41,298 nt of DNA. It comes from Pseudarcicella hirudinis. GTDB lineage: Bacteria > Bacteroidota > Bacteroidia > Cytophagales > Spirosomataceae. Under the pieces are notes generated by a model, which did not search any database, was not told the origin of the DNA, and saw nothing but the letters and a program-made list of their open reading frames with translations. The stretch spans positions 1-41,298 of the forward strand of contig NZ_FOXH01000020.1 in the NCBI RefSeq assembly GCF_900115665.1, in the 5' to 3' direction. Shown here piece after piece: positions 7,686 through 16,551 of this stretch. Each line of letters starts with the position of its first letter. Position 1 is the first letter of the stretch. Made by a program: the position numbers and the translations under genes.

Positions 7686-8075
7686 ATGAATGCACAGATT
7701 AAACACTACGAAGATAAGTTGTCTTATGAAATTGATTCCTGGGATGCTCATCAGGCTATTTTAAAGAATGAAAAAATTATCATACTGGATGTTCGTTCCC
7801 CTGAAGCTTTTGCAAATGAACATATTCCGGTTGCACGGAATTTTCACCATAAAACCATTAATGAGGAATCAGTGGCAAAACTTGATAATTCCTATACTTA
7901 TGTGGTTTACTGTGATGGCATCGGATGTAACGGTTCAACGAAAGGAGCGTATAAATTGGCAAAACTCGGGGTTCAGGTGAAGGAATTAATAGGAGGGCTT
8001 GATTGGTGGAAAAAGGATGGTTATGAAACGACTGGTGTATTTGGGAAACAAGGAATTTCCTGTAATTGTGATTAG
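7686..8075 (+). CDS. Single-domain rhodanese-like protein
   Basis: 129 residues. ILDVRSPEAFANEHIPVARN is the rhodanese N-terminal signature, and the active-site loop reads CDGIGCNGSTKGAYKLAKLG (starting near residue 78), giving candidate sulfur-carrying cysteines; GGLDWWKKDGY follows as usual. Such proteins transfer sulfane sulfur to thiols or cyanide. The protein ends GISCNCD, adding two cysteines. It is divergent from a MetR-like regulator with a MetR-type box between them, which links it to sulfur or methionine metabolism by inference. Confidence 0.9.
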   Translation: MNAQIKHYEDKLSYEIDSWDAHQAILKNEKIIILDVRSPEAFANEHIPVARNFHHKTINEESVAKLDNSYTYVVYCDGIGCNGSTKGAYKLAKLGVQVKELIGGLDWWKKDGYETTGVFGKQGISCNCD

Positions 8076-8108
8076 GAATAACCTTTGGGTGAAAGGGAAT
8101 CTTAAATT

Positions 8109-8143
8109 GTATCAGGTCATAGCCTTGTGCCATGACCTGATAC
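8109..8143. terminator. Bidirectional terminator between rhodanese and receptor genes
   Basis: GTATCAGGTCAT (8109-8120) and ATGACCTGATAC (8132-8143) pair perfectly over 12 bp with an 11-nt loop, located between two convergent genes ending at 8075 and 8175. Confidence 0.7.
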
Positions 8144-8174
8144 TTATCCATGAAAACAGAGGTAAATCAGAATA

Positions 8175-10595
8175 TCAGCTCCCTTTTATTCTGTTTAATT
8201 CATCTTCAGAGCCCGACTTACGGTTTCTGTTGGCTTTAATTTCCTTACTGCCAAAACGGTAATTGAAGTTGATTTTTAACTGCTGCCCCTCAAATTTGAA
8301 GCGTAAATTCGTTTCAATACCTGCATACTGAGAATGAAAACCTCCTCTGGCAGTATTCAGAATATCACTGTAAGATACCTTTAAAGAAGCATTATCGTTC
8401 AGGAATTTCTTCTGAACCCCGATGTCCATCATACCCATCGCAGCATTGTAATCAATTCTTCTGTACGGAGAATTATACCAGCCGGATAGTTCTATGGTCC
8501 AGTTATTTTTGATTTTAAAAGTACTCTGACCATTAAAATTGAAAGCGGCCGTTGTATTGTTGATTACCAGACCGTTTTCCAGATCAGCTCTCCAAAGATT
8601 ATGATAGGCGCTTACGTTGAAATAGATCTCCCACCATTTTGTGATCGGTGTACTGATGCTCATATCGAGACTAAAACCTTCAGAATAGTCTAAGTTACGG
8701 GCAATGAAATAGGTTCTGCTGCTATCATATGGAATCCTTAAGCCTACTACCGGAAATTTGGTTCTCCAATATCCCAGGGAAGTCGTCAGTTTGGATTTAT
8801 ATACATGTGTAAGCTTGAAGCTGTTAGCATACTCCGGACGAAGGAAAGGGTTTCCTTTGGAATAAACCAATTCATCAATTCTATACTCAAAAGGGTTCAG
8901 GTTCTGATAACTCGGCCGGTTGATACGGCGACTGTAATTAAGGTTAAATGAATGATTCTCTGAAGGCTTGAATGAGAGTGTTCCACTCGGAAACAGGTTG
9001 AAATAAGTGGTGTCCACTTTATCCAGGTCGTTATGTTTATAGCTGATCAGATTTCCCAGTGATTTAGTATTTTCTCCTCTGAGTCCTACCTGCAAATCCC
9101 ATTTTTTGTTCAGGGTTACATTGTAATTGAGATAAGCAGCGTAAACTCTCTCCGTATACGTAAATCTGTTGCTGCGGTCAATATCCCTGATCTCAGTATC
9201 ATTCAGGACATTGAAAAAATCAAAAGTATTGTCTGATTTTACATCTGATAACTTAAATCCATAGCCAAGTTTTCCTTTTTTAAAGGGCTGTTCATAATCG
9301 AGTTTAAAGGATCGAATGGTAATATCTGTAGGTGTTTTGCTCACATAGTTCCGGTCAATGGAAGGTATTTCCGGAGAATTGAACACGTATCTGTTTGGCT
9401 GGGTATTGACACCATTTGAGGTAAATGTACCATAATCGGCATCAATGTTAAGTTCATGGCCTGTAGTATCTGCATAACGATAGTTCAGGTTGAAATTCAG
9501 GTTCTTGTTTTGTTCAGGATTTGAAGTCCGGGAAAATAAGGTTACAGAATCTGGAATGGAACTGTATCTTTTGCCAATCAATGTAACACTTTCACCGCCT
9601 CCGTTGTGATCGCTGATTCTTCCGTTTGCGCTAAAGCCAATCGTACTTTTTGAATTGATAAAATAATCTGCCCCGACTTTGATACTTTGTGCTGTATCCC
9701 GCCATAAGCCATGCCAGGTTTTATTATACATGATATTGTTCAATATCTGATCGTCGAACGTGGTATTATGCCAGGCTCCCTGACTATAACTGTAATTTCC
9801 GAACAGGTTAAACTTCTTATCCCGGTGATTGAGATTCAATGAGGTATTATATTTAGGAGTAATACCAAAATTAGCGCCCAGGGTTATATTTCCATTAGTT
9901 CCGATTTTCCGGTTCTTTTTCAGACGGATATTAATAATACCCAGGTCTCCTGCTGCATCATATTTGGCTGAAGGATTTGTAATAATCTCAATGGCTTCTA
10001 TGTCGGCAGAGTTCATGCTTTTAAGTGTTGAAGCCAGATCTTTTCCGCTCATAGGAGAAGGCCTTCCATCTATATAAATTCTTACGCCTGTTTTACCTTT
10101 TACAAGAATATTTTCGTCTTTATCGACCTGTACTCCCGGGGATTTTTGTAGTAATTCAAGGGCATTTGATCCGGTAGCATTAATACTGCTTTCCACGTTG
10201 AAAATAATTTTATCCTGCTTCACTTCTATCAGAGGTTTAGAAGCAACTACTTTTACCTCTGCTAATTGCTGGTCTGTGGATTGTAAGGTAAAAGCTTCAA
10301 ATTCAATGTCATTGTCGATAATTTCTACGACCGGGGATTTAAATGTTTTATAACCTACGGCAGTTATACGAAGATAATATTTGCCTTTGGGAATACCTGC
10401 CAGTTTAAATCCGCCGTTTTCGGCAGCAATGTCTGCTTTTAATAAAGTAGAGTCTATGGTCCGGAGTACAGCGATAGTAGCAAAGGGAACACCTTCATTC
10501 ATCTGGTTTTTTATCAGACCTTTAAGGGTAAACGTCTGAGCTGAGACGTAGCCCGTCATGCTCGTGAATAGGATTACGAGTAGTAAATTTTTCAT
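8175..10595 (-). CDS. TonB-receptor-like outer-membrane beta-barrel protein
   Basis: 806 residues from the ATG at 10595, which begins a good signal peptide (MKNLLLVILFTSMTGYVSAQ); an upstream Met adds 12 unlikely residues. Order: carboxypeptidase-regulatory-like domain (about 22-105, GYKTFKSPVVEI), plug-like domain (about 120-225, with ALELLQKSPGVQVDKDENIL and SADIEAIEIITNPSAKYDA), then the 'outer membrane protein beta-barrel family' barrel to the end. The family is widespread in Bacteroidota and related to, but smaller than, SusC proteins; no SusD partner is present. Substrate unknown. A terminator separates it from the DUF4097 operon upstream, so it needs its own promoter at 10596-10714. 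Confidence 0.88.
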   Translation of the reverse strand: MKNLLLVILFTSMTGYVSAQTFTLKGLIKNQMNEGVPFATIAVLRTIDSTLLKADIAAENGGFKLAGIPKGKYYLRITAVGYKTFKSPVVEIIDNDIEFEAFTLQSTDQQLAEVKVVASKPLIEVKQDKIIFNVESSINATGSNALELLQKSPGVQVDKDENILVKGKTGVRIYIDGRPSPMSGKDLASTLKSMNSADIEAIEIITNPSAKYDAAGDLGIINIRLKKNRKIGTNGNITLGANFGITPKYNTSLNLNHRDKKFNLFGNYSYSQGAWHNTTFDDQILNNIMYNKTWHGLWRDTAQSIKVGADYFINSKSTIGFSANGRISDHNGGGESVTLIGKRYSSIPDSVTLFSRTSNPEQNKNLNFNLNYRYADTTGHELNIDADYGTFTSNGVNTQPNRYVFNSPEIPSIDRNYVSKTPTDITIRSFKLDYEQPFKKGKLGYGFKLSDVKSDNTFDFFNVLNDTEIRDIDRSNRFTYTERVYAAYLNYNVTLNKKWDLQVGLRGENTKSLGNLISYKHNDLDKVDTTYFNLFPSGTLSFKPSENHSFNLNYSRRINRPSYQNLNPFEYRIDELVYSKGNPFLRPEYANSFKLTHVYKSKLTTSLGYWRTKFPVVGLRIPYDSSRTYFIARNLDYSEGFSLDMSISTPITKWWEIYFNVSAYHNLWRADLENGLVINNTTAAFNFNGQSTFKIKNNWTIELSGWYNSPYRRIDYNAAMGMMDIGVQKKFLNDNASLKVSYSDILNTARGGFHSQYAGIETNLRFKFEGQQLKINFNYRFGSKEIKANRNRKSGSEDELNRIKGS

Positions 10596-10714
10596 GAAAA
10601 TCATAGCTTTTTCGATACGGTTTAAAGTCACTCAGGAATGCGCAGATGTTGCATTTCTTTTCAACTTTAATTGCGGAAGAGGTAAATACAGTATAAAACA
10701 GAGAGGAAATTACA

Positions 10715-10742
10715 GGCCGGAGAAGAGAAAGTTTTTCCGGCC
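10715..10742 (-). terminator. Terminator after the DUF4097 operon
   Basis: GGCCGGA (10715-10721) and TCCGGCC (10736-10742) form a GC-rich 7-bp stem with a 14-nt loop. On the minus strand it follows the DUF4097 stop codon by 29 bp. Confidence 0.55.
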
Positions 10743-10771
10743 CCTGAATTATTGAAGCAGATCATTAAGCC

Positions 10772-11596
10772 TTATCTGGCTTTTCTCAGATAAATATTAC
10801 CTTCCATATTCTTCATCAGAATCTCAGCACCGCCACCATTGATTTTACCATATACCCAGTCTTCAATCTGAAGCTTGTACATCCCTTTGTCACCGGATTT
10901 ATTTATTTTTGACTGGTTTTTGCTGATATCAATATCAAAGTCACTGAATATTTCACCATTGTCAGACTTGAGTTTAACATTCGTTTTTAAACTTTGAGGG
11001 AAGGTAATATCAACATTTCCATTCAAGGTTGAGAAAGCCATAGGTGTATTCCCTTCAACAGATTTAAAGGTTGTTATAATATCACCGTTTACTGTATTGG
11101 CTACCACTGACCCGGAAATATTATTCAGTTTAATGGCTCCGTTTACGTTGTTTATTTCCAAAGCTCCGCTGAGATTTTCCACGGTAATCTCACCATTGTT
11201 AACAGTATGAAGTTTATAATTTCCGCCCTGAGGTACTTTCAGACTCAGGTTAATGGTTCTTTTCCATGAATCCGTATGTATTTCAATGCGATTATTCTTC
11301 TCCTCTGCTGTCACATCCATTCCGTTTTCAGGAGTGATGCGTCTCATGCCATTTGGAGCGGCCTTATTCTCACTTTTTCTGGAAGCTGTGCCTAATTGTG
11401 CCTCTATCAGGATTTCTTTTCCGGCATAGCTTACTACATTGATAGAGCCATTTACCAGGCTGACATTCAGCGTATAAGATTTCCCGGGATCGCTTAGTGG
11501 TACATTGATCTGCTCTTTTGATTCTGACTGCGCAAAACCTCTGCTGTTAAGCAATACAGATATCAGCAGAAAACCTGCTACTTTTGACATTTTCAT
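10772..11596 (-). CDS. DUF4097 family exported protein (copy 1)
   Basis: 274 residues with a signal peptide (cleavage near RGFAQ, residue 23). The body is the repeated short-strand pattern of DUF4097 'putative adhesin' proteins: SLVNGSINVVSYAGKEILIE, then EINNVNGAIKLNNISGSVVA, NTVNGDI, STLNGNVDI and SDNGEI, which predict a right-handed beta-solenoid. The family is often encoded with ECF sigma/anti-sigma pairs in Bacteroidota; function is unknown. It is the last gene of the sigma operon, 56 bp after a related copy with which it shares the NNVNG repeat pattern. Confidence 0.85.
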   Translation of the reverse strand: MKMSKVAGFLLISVLLNSRGFAQSESKEQINVPLSDPGKSYTLNVSLVNGSINVVSYAGKEILIEAQLGTASRKSENKAAPNGMRRITPENGMDVTAEEKNNRIEIHTDSWKRTINLSLKVPQGGNYKLHTVNNGEITVENLSGALEINNVNGAIKLNNISGSVVANTVNGDIITTFKSVEGNTPMAFSTLNGNVDITFPQSLKTNVKLKSDNGEIFSDFDIDISKNQSKINKSGDKGMYKLQIEDWVYGKINGGGAEILMKNMEGNIYLRKAR

Positions 11597-11652
11597 ATCT
11601 TTGTAATTTAGTTTTTAATAATCAGTACGTCTATTTTCCTTTCCTGAAGTGT

Positions 11653-12510
11653 TCAGGACTGTTTTTTAATATATACATTTCCATTTAAGGTTTCAAACTG
11701 ATACGTTTTTCCACCTGATCCTACCCTGATGGCAGTCGTTTTATTCAATTTATAAAGCGTTCCATCCCCTTTGGTTTCCTTATTTTTAGTAATTCTGGCC
11801 GGAAGCATTTCTACATCCGGGAAATCTGTATAGAATTCTCCGTTCATACTTTTGAATTGCAGATCAGCAGATAAATTTGGGGTATAACTCACCTTGATGT
11901 CTCCGTTTATTGTATGATAAGAAGATTTTTCAGGTGGGTTGGAAAGGTAATTGATTGTAAGATTACCATTCACTGTATTAGCCTTTGTTGTGCCTTTGGC
12001 ATTAACCAGTGTAATACCACCATTTACATTGTTAACCTGAAGATCTCCACTTACATCTTTAACGCTAACAGAACCATTATTGACAGTTGAAACAGCCAGA
12101 TTGGTATTATATGGCACTTTCAGGACAAAGTTAAGCTTGAAGTGATAGTCTATCTTATGTTCTCTGTCTTTACGCCAGTTTCGGTTCGGCCGGGAATCGA
12201 ATGGTTCTGAAATGTAAGCAACGATACTGTCTCCTTTTTGTTCAAAGGATAGTTGAAACTCTTTCTTGCCAATTTCCAGGACCTCATTTGTTTTTGCAGA
12301 AATGGTTTTATCGACTTCAAGTACAACGGTATTGCCGGCATAGCCTTCTACGTTGATAGAGCCTTCAATATTATACACTGCAACAGTTGCAGCATCTTTT
12401 GAAACCGTAAACTCTTTACGGATATGTTCATTATATTCCTGAGCGGTTGATGAGGATTGGGCACAGGAAAACATCAGCCCCACCAGAAAGGGGATTACAA
12501 TTTTTTTCAT
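11653..12510 (-). CDS. DUF4097 family lipoprotein (copy 2)
   Basis: 285 residues. The N-terminus MKKIVIPFLVGLMFSCAQSS has a lipobox-like MFSC, so Cys16 may be lipidated. DUF4097 repeats run through the protein: YNIEGSINVEGYAGNTVVLE, STVNNGSVSVKDVSGDLQV, NNVNGGITL, NTVNGNLTI, HTINGDIKV and a final ETLNGNVYIKK. It starts 14 bp after the anti-sigma gene, so it is in the same operon. The two copies probably act together in the envelope, one lipid-anchored and one soluble; this is inference. Confidence 0.85.
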   Translation of the reverse strand: MKKIVIPFLVGLMFSCAQSSSTAQEYNEHIRKEFTVSKDAATVAVYNIEGSINVEGYAGNTVVLEVDKTISAKTNEVLEIGKKEFQLSFEQKGDSIVAYISEPFDSRPNRNWRKDREHKIDYHFKLNFVLKVPYNTNLAVSTVNNGSVSVKDVSGDLQVNNVNGGITLVNAKGTTKANTVNGNLTINYLSNPPEKSSYHTINGDIKVSYTPNLSADLQFKSMNGEFYTDFPDVEMLPARITKNKETKGDGTLYKLNKTTAIRVGSGGKTYQFETLNGNVYIKKQS

Positions 12511-12524
12511 GGTTGTTATGTTGT

Positions 12525-13337
12525 TTAGATAAGCTTGTTTAAACTCTGTCTGATTTTGTCTTTGACCATCTCATTGAGGTCGTTTTTTCTCAGCAGTTTC
12601 TGAAGGGGTTTGATAGATTTTTTCTCTTGCAGTTTTACCATTACGTCAGCAATAGCAGACTGAACAAGGGGGGATTCCTGACGGGTGATACTTTGTACAA
12701 GACCTTCCCGCACCATAGGATTTCCTGAAAGCTTTACCAATGCTTCCAGTGTCATTAAGCGTACATTTACATTTTCATCATTATTCAGGGTTGTCAGCAG
12801 CGCTTCAATTACCTGACTGTTCACGTCAGTAATTTCTTCTGAATAACTGATTGCCCGCATACGTTCAGAGGCGGAGGGATTTTCCAGCAGAGACATCATC
12901 ATCATTTTTTTCATATCCTGTACTTCCATTGAAAGTGCGCTGATTTCTCCGTTTAGTACTGGTTCTTTTGAATGATTGATAAAATACCCGGCGAAAAGCC
13001 CTGTTACTAATAAAACTATACTATAAGCCAGCTGTAAAGAGGGCTGTAAAGTCCATAATTGTTTGAATTTTGCCAGAAGGCTTTCGATGAAATTATGTTT
13101 TTCTGTTACCGTTTCTTTATAATTTGCCAGCATTTTCCGGAAATCTGCCTGAATATGGTCAGAAGGAGCCGGTTGCGGAATTTCTCCCAATAATGTCCAG
13201 ATCTTTTGAGATGCTTCAAATTCGTTCTGACAATCCGGACAGCCCTCTATGTGTTTTTCCAGGGCCGTACGTTCTGTTTCGTTGATTGGATTATTCAACA
13301 AATAAATAAGTCGTTCTTTATCGTATTCACATTTCAT
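12525..13337 (-). CDS. Anti-sigma factor with zinc-finger, TM helix and HEAT-like repeats
   Basis: 270 residues from the ATG at 13337 (MKCEYDKERL); an earlier start at 13355 would overlap the sigma gene by 8 bp. The N-terminal domain has the HxxxCxxC of zinc-finger anti-sigma factors (HIEGCPDC, His29, Cys33, Cys36). One membrane helix lies near residues 105-123 (SIVLLVTGLFAGYFI). The periplasmic C-terminal part contains helical repeats resembling HEAT (VNVRLMTLEALVKLSGNPMV; SPLVQSAIADVMVKLQEKKS). The HEAT part may receive an envelope signal. It follows the ECF sigma gene directly and should hold that sigma factor inactive at the inner membrane. Confidence 0.85.
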   Translation of the reverse strand: MKCEYDKERLIYLLNNPINETERTALEKHIEGCPDCQNEFEASQKIWTLLGEIPQPAPSDHIQADFRKMLANYKETVTEKHNFIESLLAKFKQLWTLQPSLQLAYSIVLLVTGLFAGYFINHSKEPVLNGEISALSMEVQDMKKMMMMSLLENPSASERMRAISYSEEITDVNSQVIEALLTTLNNDENVNVRLMTLEALVKLSGNPMVREGLVQSITRQESPLVQSAIADVMVKLQEKKSIKPLQKLLRKNDLNEMVKDKIRQSLNKLI

Positions 13338-13347
13338 AAGACTTGCT

Positions 13348-13899
13348 TTATACATTGATCTTTAAATAAATACTTTTTAACTGATTCATAGCCCGATGTA
13401 CTCTGACTTTGATGGCACCTTCGGTAGTATCCAGTATCTGTGCGATTTCCTGATAACTTAATTCCTGATACCGGCTTAACACCAGTAATTCTTTATTCTC
13501 TGCACTTAATCCGGCTAATGCCGTTTCCAAGGCCTGTAGCTCCTGTTCTTTTTCCAATAATTGATCTGCCGTCGATCCACCGGAAATTCTTTCCTCAATT
13601 TCTTTCAGATCATACTGAAAGGCTGACCGGTTATTGCTTTTTACATAATCTTTCAAAACGTTCCGTGCCAGATGATACATCCATGTTCTGAAGGCTCCGT
13701 CTCCTGAGAAGGAGTTGCGATATTTGAGCATTCTGTAAAAAACATTCTGAACCATATCTTCACTGGCTTCTTTCTGGTTGGTCATGTGAAAAAGGAAACC
13801 ATACAATGAACGATGGTATCGTTCAAAGAGCAACCCCATTTTGTCGAGGTCACCAGCTTTTACCTTAAGCATGAGTGTGTTGTCAGAAAGATGGTCCAA
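13348..13899 (-). CDS. ECF RNA polymerase sigma factor
   Basis: 183 residues. Region 2 is seen in LFERYHRSLYGFLFHMTNQK and EDMVQNVFYRMLKYR, region 4 in LSRYQELSYQEIAQIL and TTEGAIKVRVHRAMNQLK. The start is a TTG at 13899 giving MDHLSDNTLMLKVKAGDL; an ATG at codon 10 is the alternative, but the HLSDN lead-in is usual for this group. It is the first gene of a sigma / anti-sigma / DUF4097 / DUF4097 operon and probably controls its own transcription along with envelope genes. Confidence 0.92.
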   Translation of the reverse strand: MDHLSDNTLMLKVKAGDLDKMGLLFERYHRSLYGFLFHMTNQKEASEDMVQNVFYRMLKYRNSFSGDGAFRTWMYHLARNVLKDYVKSNNRSAFQYDLKEIEERISGGSTADQLLEKEQELQALETALAGLSAENKELLVLSRYQELSYQEIAQILDTTEGAIKVRVHRAMNQLKSIYLKINV

Positions 13900-14089
13900 G
13901 TAATCGCCAGGTTTTAGTGTAATTTGAACTGGAAACTCCGGTAAAAGAGAAAGGTTACAGAAATTTCTGATTTTTTTTCGAAAAAGACAATGCAGAGGAA
14001 TTTAAGAAGGCAACAGAGCTTCACTCCATCCCCACTATGTGCATTATGCTTCTATGTGGTTAAATCTACTCTTTTGCCTGACGCTAAAT

Positions 14090-15232
14090 CTAAGACCGTT
14101 GATTATTCAGGTGTTGTTTATATTGATTCGGGGTAAATCCGGTTTCTTTTTTGAAGGCGGAATAAAATACAGATTCTGTTTTGAAACCGGAATCTATTGC
14201 GACAGCCAGCATGGTTAACTCATTGTTATCCGGATTTTCAAGGATTTTCTTTGCAGCTTCTATTCTGTACTGATTAATAAACTGATTGAAGTTTTTATCA
14301 AATTCCGAATTAATCAGATAAGATAGCTGATGGGTTGAAATCTCCAGTTTCGATGCAAGGCTGCTCAATGTAATATTCATATCCAGAAACTGTTTTTCGA
14401 TGAGCATAGAGTCCTTTAATTTAGTCAGATATTCAGATCTGGATTCCTCATTGATAGGGCATTTTCCTCTTTTTGAATAGTTTTCATCTTCGGAAATTTC
14501 CTTTTCCGGCATTGTCTTTTGGGTCATTTCAGCCATAGAATACATTTCCTGAAGGATTAAAAAGCTTGAAAAAAGCAATATTCCTGTCAGACATAATGGC
14601 GCAAAATAGATATGGAAAGTTCTGATTTGCGTCACATATTTCTCTGAAAATAAATAAGACGAATACATCTCTGCCGGAGAAAACAGCGTGAGAGCTAACA
14701 GATAAATCAGAAATGAAATAATACAGGTGTGGATAAGAGAGATAGGGGTAGTTGCAGAAAATACAGTTGGCCGGTTCTTGTTTTTAATGGCAACCGTAAT
14801 CATGTAAATGTACGAGATAGTCTTAAATATAGGAAACGAATGACTTTTTATGGCAAAAACTGCTCTTTCCGGAAGAAGATTACTCAGATTGTCATTTAAC
14901 TCAAAGAGGGTACGAACAAATAGAAAAAGGAGAGGGGGAATCAGCATCAGATATTTTTTGGAACTGAGCTTTCTTTCATAAATGAGGGAAATAAAGTTAA
15001 ATACGATGTATGGCATGATCAGAGAAGTAAGGTGTGGGATAATCTGTAATATCCATGAAACCTTAATGATTTGTCTGTCATAGTTAAATGCAATGGAATA
15101 TAGACGCTGAATGATATTAATCAGAAGGAAGGCACATAAAAAATAGTTGAAATTGTTTTTACCCCGAATGCAGAAAAAGTAAAAATACAGGCCGCATTGG
15201 AGAATAATGTACGTGTTTAATAGAAGAATCAT
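14090..15232 (-). CDS. AraC family regulator with seven-TM N-terminal sensor
   Basis: 380 residues. The first 235 residues hold about seven hydrophobic segments, and the C-terminal 100 residues are an AraC DNA-binding domain with two helix-turn-helix units (SSLASKLEISTHQLSYLINS and LAVAIDSGFKTESVFYSAFK) ending TGFTPNQYKQHL. A charged linker joins them. It should be a membrane-bound transcription factor. The signal and target are unknown; it has no obvious partner gene. A perfect palindrome lies 121 bp upstream of its start. Confidence 0.88.
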   Translation of the reverse strand: MILLLNTYIILQCGLYFYFFCIRGKNNFNYFLCAFLLINIIQRLYSIAFNYDRQIIKVSWILQIIPHLTSLIMPYIVFNFISLIYERKLSSKKYLMLIPPLLFLFVRTLFELNDNLSNLLPERAVFAIKSHSFPIFKTISYIYMITVAIKNKNRPTVFSATTPISLIHTCIISFLIYLLALTLFSPAEMYSSYLFSEKYVTQIRTFHIYFAPLCLTGILLFSSFLILQEMYSMAEMTQKTMPEKEISEDENYSKRGKCPINEESRSEYLTKLKDSMLIEKQFLDMNITLSSLASKLEISTHQLSYLINSEFDKNFNQFINQYRIEAAKKILENPDNNELTMLAVAIDSGFKTESVFYSAFKKETGFTPNQYKQHLNNQRS

Positions 15233-15352
15233 GGTTTGTTTCAGGTAATATTTCTAAGCAGGGGACGGTAGTTTTGGGAATTATACAAAATTGGCATTAA
15301 ATATTGACATAAAATTTGAAAAAACAGGTAGGTGTTGACCTTACTATACAGA

Positions 15353-15388
15353 CAAATAACCTCCCTGCAATTGCAGGGAGGTTATTTG
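15353..15388. repeat. Perfect 36-bp palindrome, terminator-like
   Basis: Two 18-bp arms, CAAATAACCTCCCTGCAA and its exact complement, meet with no spacer; folding needs a 4-nt AATT loop. GC-rich core with A-rich and T-rich ends resembles a bidirectional terminator. It lies between the tiny basic gene (its terminator at 15453-15477) and the AraC gene start, so it could also be an operator. Confidence 0.7.
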
Positions 15389-15452
15389 CCAATGTTATCA
15401 GCTTTGGTGTGTTAATTATGTGTGAAAGGTATTTAGTTTTGTTTTTTCTCAT

Positions 15453-15477
15453 AAAAAAAGCATCTGGCGGGATGCTT
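15453..15477 (-). terminator. Intrinsic terminator for the small basic gene
   Basis: Minus strand: AAGCATC, 6-nt loop, GATGCTT, then a run of T (complement of A at 15453-15459). It lies 53 bp after the stop codon of the gene at 15531-15719. Confidence 0.75.
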
Positions 15478-15530
15478 ATTCATTAAAACGTTCTGTGGAA
15501 AACGTAGTAAAGATATTAGTAAAAGTAAGA

Positions 15531-15719
15531 TTATTGAGATGAGAGAGGTGTTGTTTTATTATTCAGTCTTGATAAAAGAGCTGATTTTTTCTTTTTTTTA
15601 AAGGTATTAACAGCTTTTCTTTTTTTTGTTGCGTCTTTTGGGGCTGATATAACTTCTTGTTTTCGTGATTCAATAATTGCTTTTGCCCGAATAATTTTTT
15701 GTTGTATTGTTTTATTCAC
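15531..15719 (-). CDS. Small lysine-rich protein, unknown function
   Basis: 62 residues from a GTG; no ATG lies in frame upstream before a stop at 15744. The protein is very basic (KKRKAVNTFKKKKKSALLSR) with an amphipathic helical start (IQQKIIRAKAIIESRKQEV). No family is recognised; nucleic-acid binding is possible from charge only. A clear T-tailed terminator just downstream on the same strand supports transcription here. Confidence 0.45.
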   Translation of the reverse strand: MNKTIQQKIIRAKAIIESRKQEVISAPKDATKKRKAVNTFKKKKKSALLSRLNNKTTPLSSQ

Positions 15720-16551
15720 TCTGTCGGATAATTTTTTTGATGGTTAATTTTCTTTCAAAAAGGATAATCACAAATAGGAGTAAATAATCTTTATCCTCTT
15801 TCGCTGCCACAGATTATGATAACGAAAGTATTGAGCACATGAAGTTACCGTCATTTAGTAACAAAAAACTTTCTATTTGAGTATTATCCCTTTTAAATAT
15901 TTTCAGACTATATCTGGCGAAAGTATAATCTTCTTTTTCGGGATAAACTGATAAATGTCATAATTAAAACTGACAAGTATCATTGGTTCAAAACTATCAT
16001 TTGTTTATTGCAATCTTCTCTGGATTTATATTTTCAAATAAAAAATAAAGTATTGAGGCATATTAATAGAAAAAAGACAGGGACAATGAATTTTAAAGAA
16101 AACATTACCCTGGAAATATAGAGACTTAGATAATAACACATTAGACCACTATACAGATTACCTGGAAAGGCAGAAGGCTATTCGTATAGGAAAGTACGGA
16201 TTTGAAATGCCGTAACGAAAGATTCTCATCAGAAGAGCGTAAATAATAAGCTGTATGGGAAACAGAGTTATGAAAAAGTTGTGAGAATGGACTGATTCAT
16301 GAATGTTTGATAGCAGCGGGACAATTATGTTAGTCACCTGGGTATATCATTTTGATTATTTTTTATCAGAATCATCTTATCAGTGTGACTCATGAACTAT
16401 AATTGCGTCTGTATAAGGAATCGAAATGATTTGCAGGGGTATGTGAATTCTCCAAACCTTAAGATCAAGCCTGAGGAGAGATAAAACTGCAAAACGAATT
16501 GCTATCTGATACGAAAAACCATTTACTTCACAATAATAAGGTTCAGGCAAA
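15720..16551. other. 830-bp region with no convincing gene
   Basis: AT-rich, interrupted in all frames. The only protein-like stretch is the plus-strand frame 16090-16215, which reads KYRDLDNNTLDHYTDYLERQ and on to a stop, but has no ATG before it; a one-base shift would extend it by RNERFSSEERK. It may be a decayed gene. No repeats, RNA genes or promoters recognised. Confidence 0.5.
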
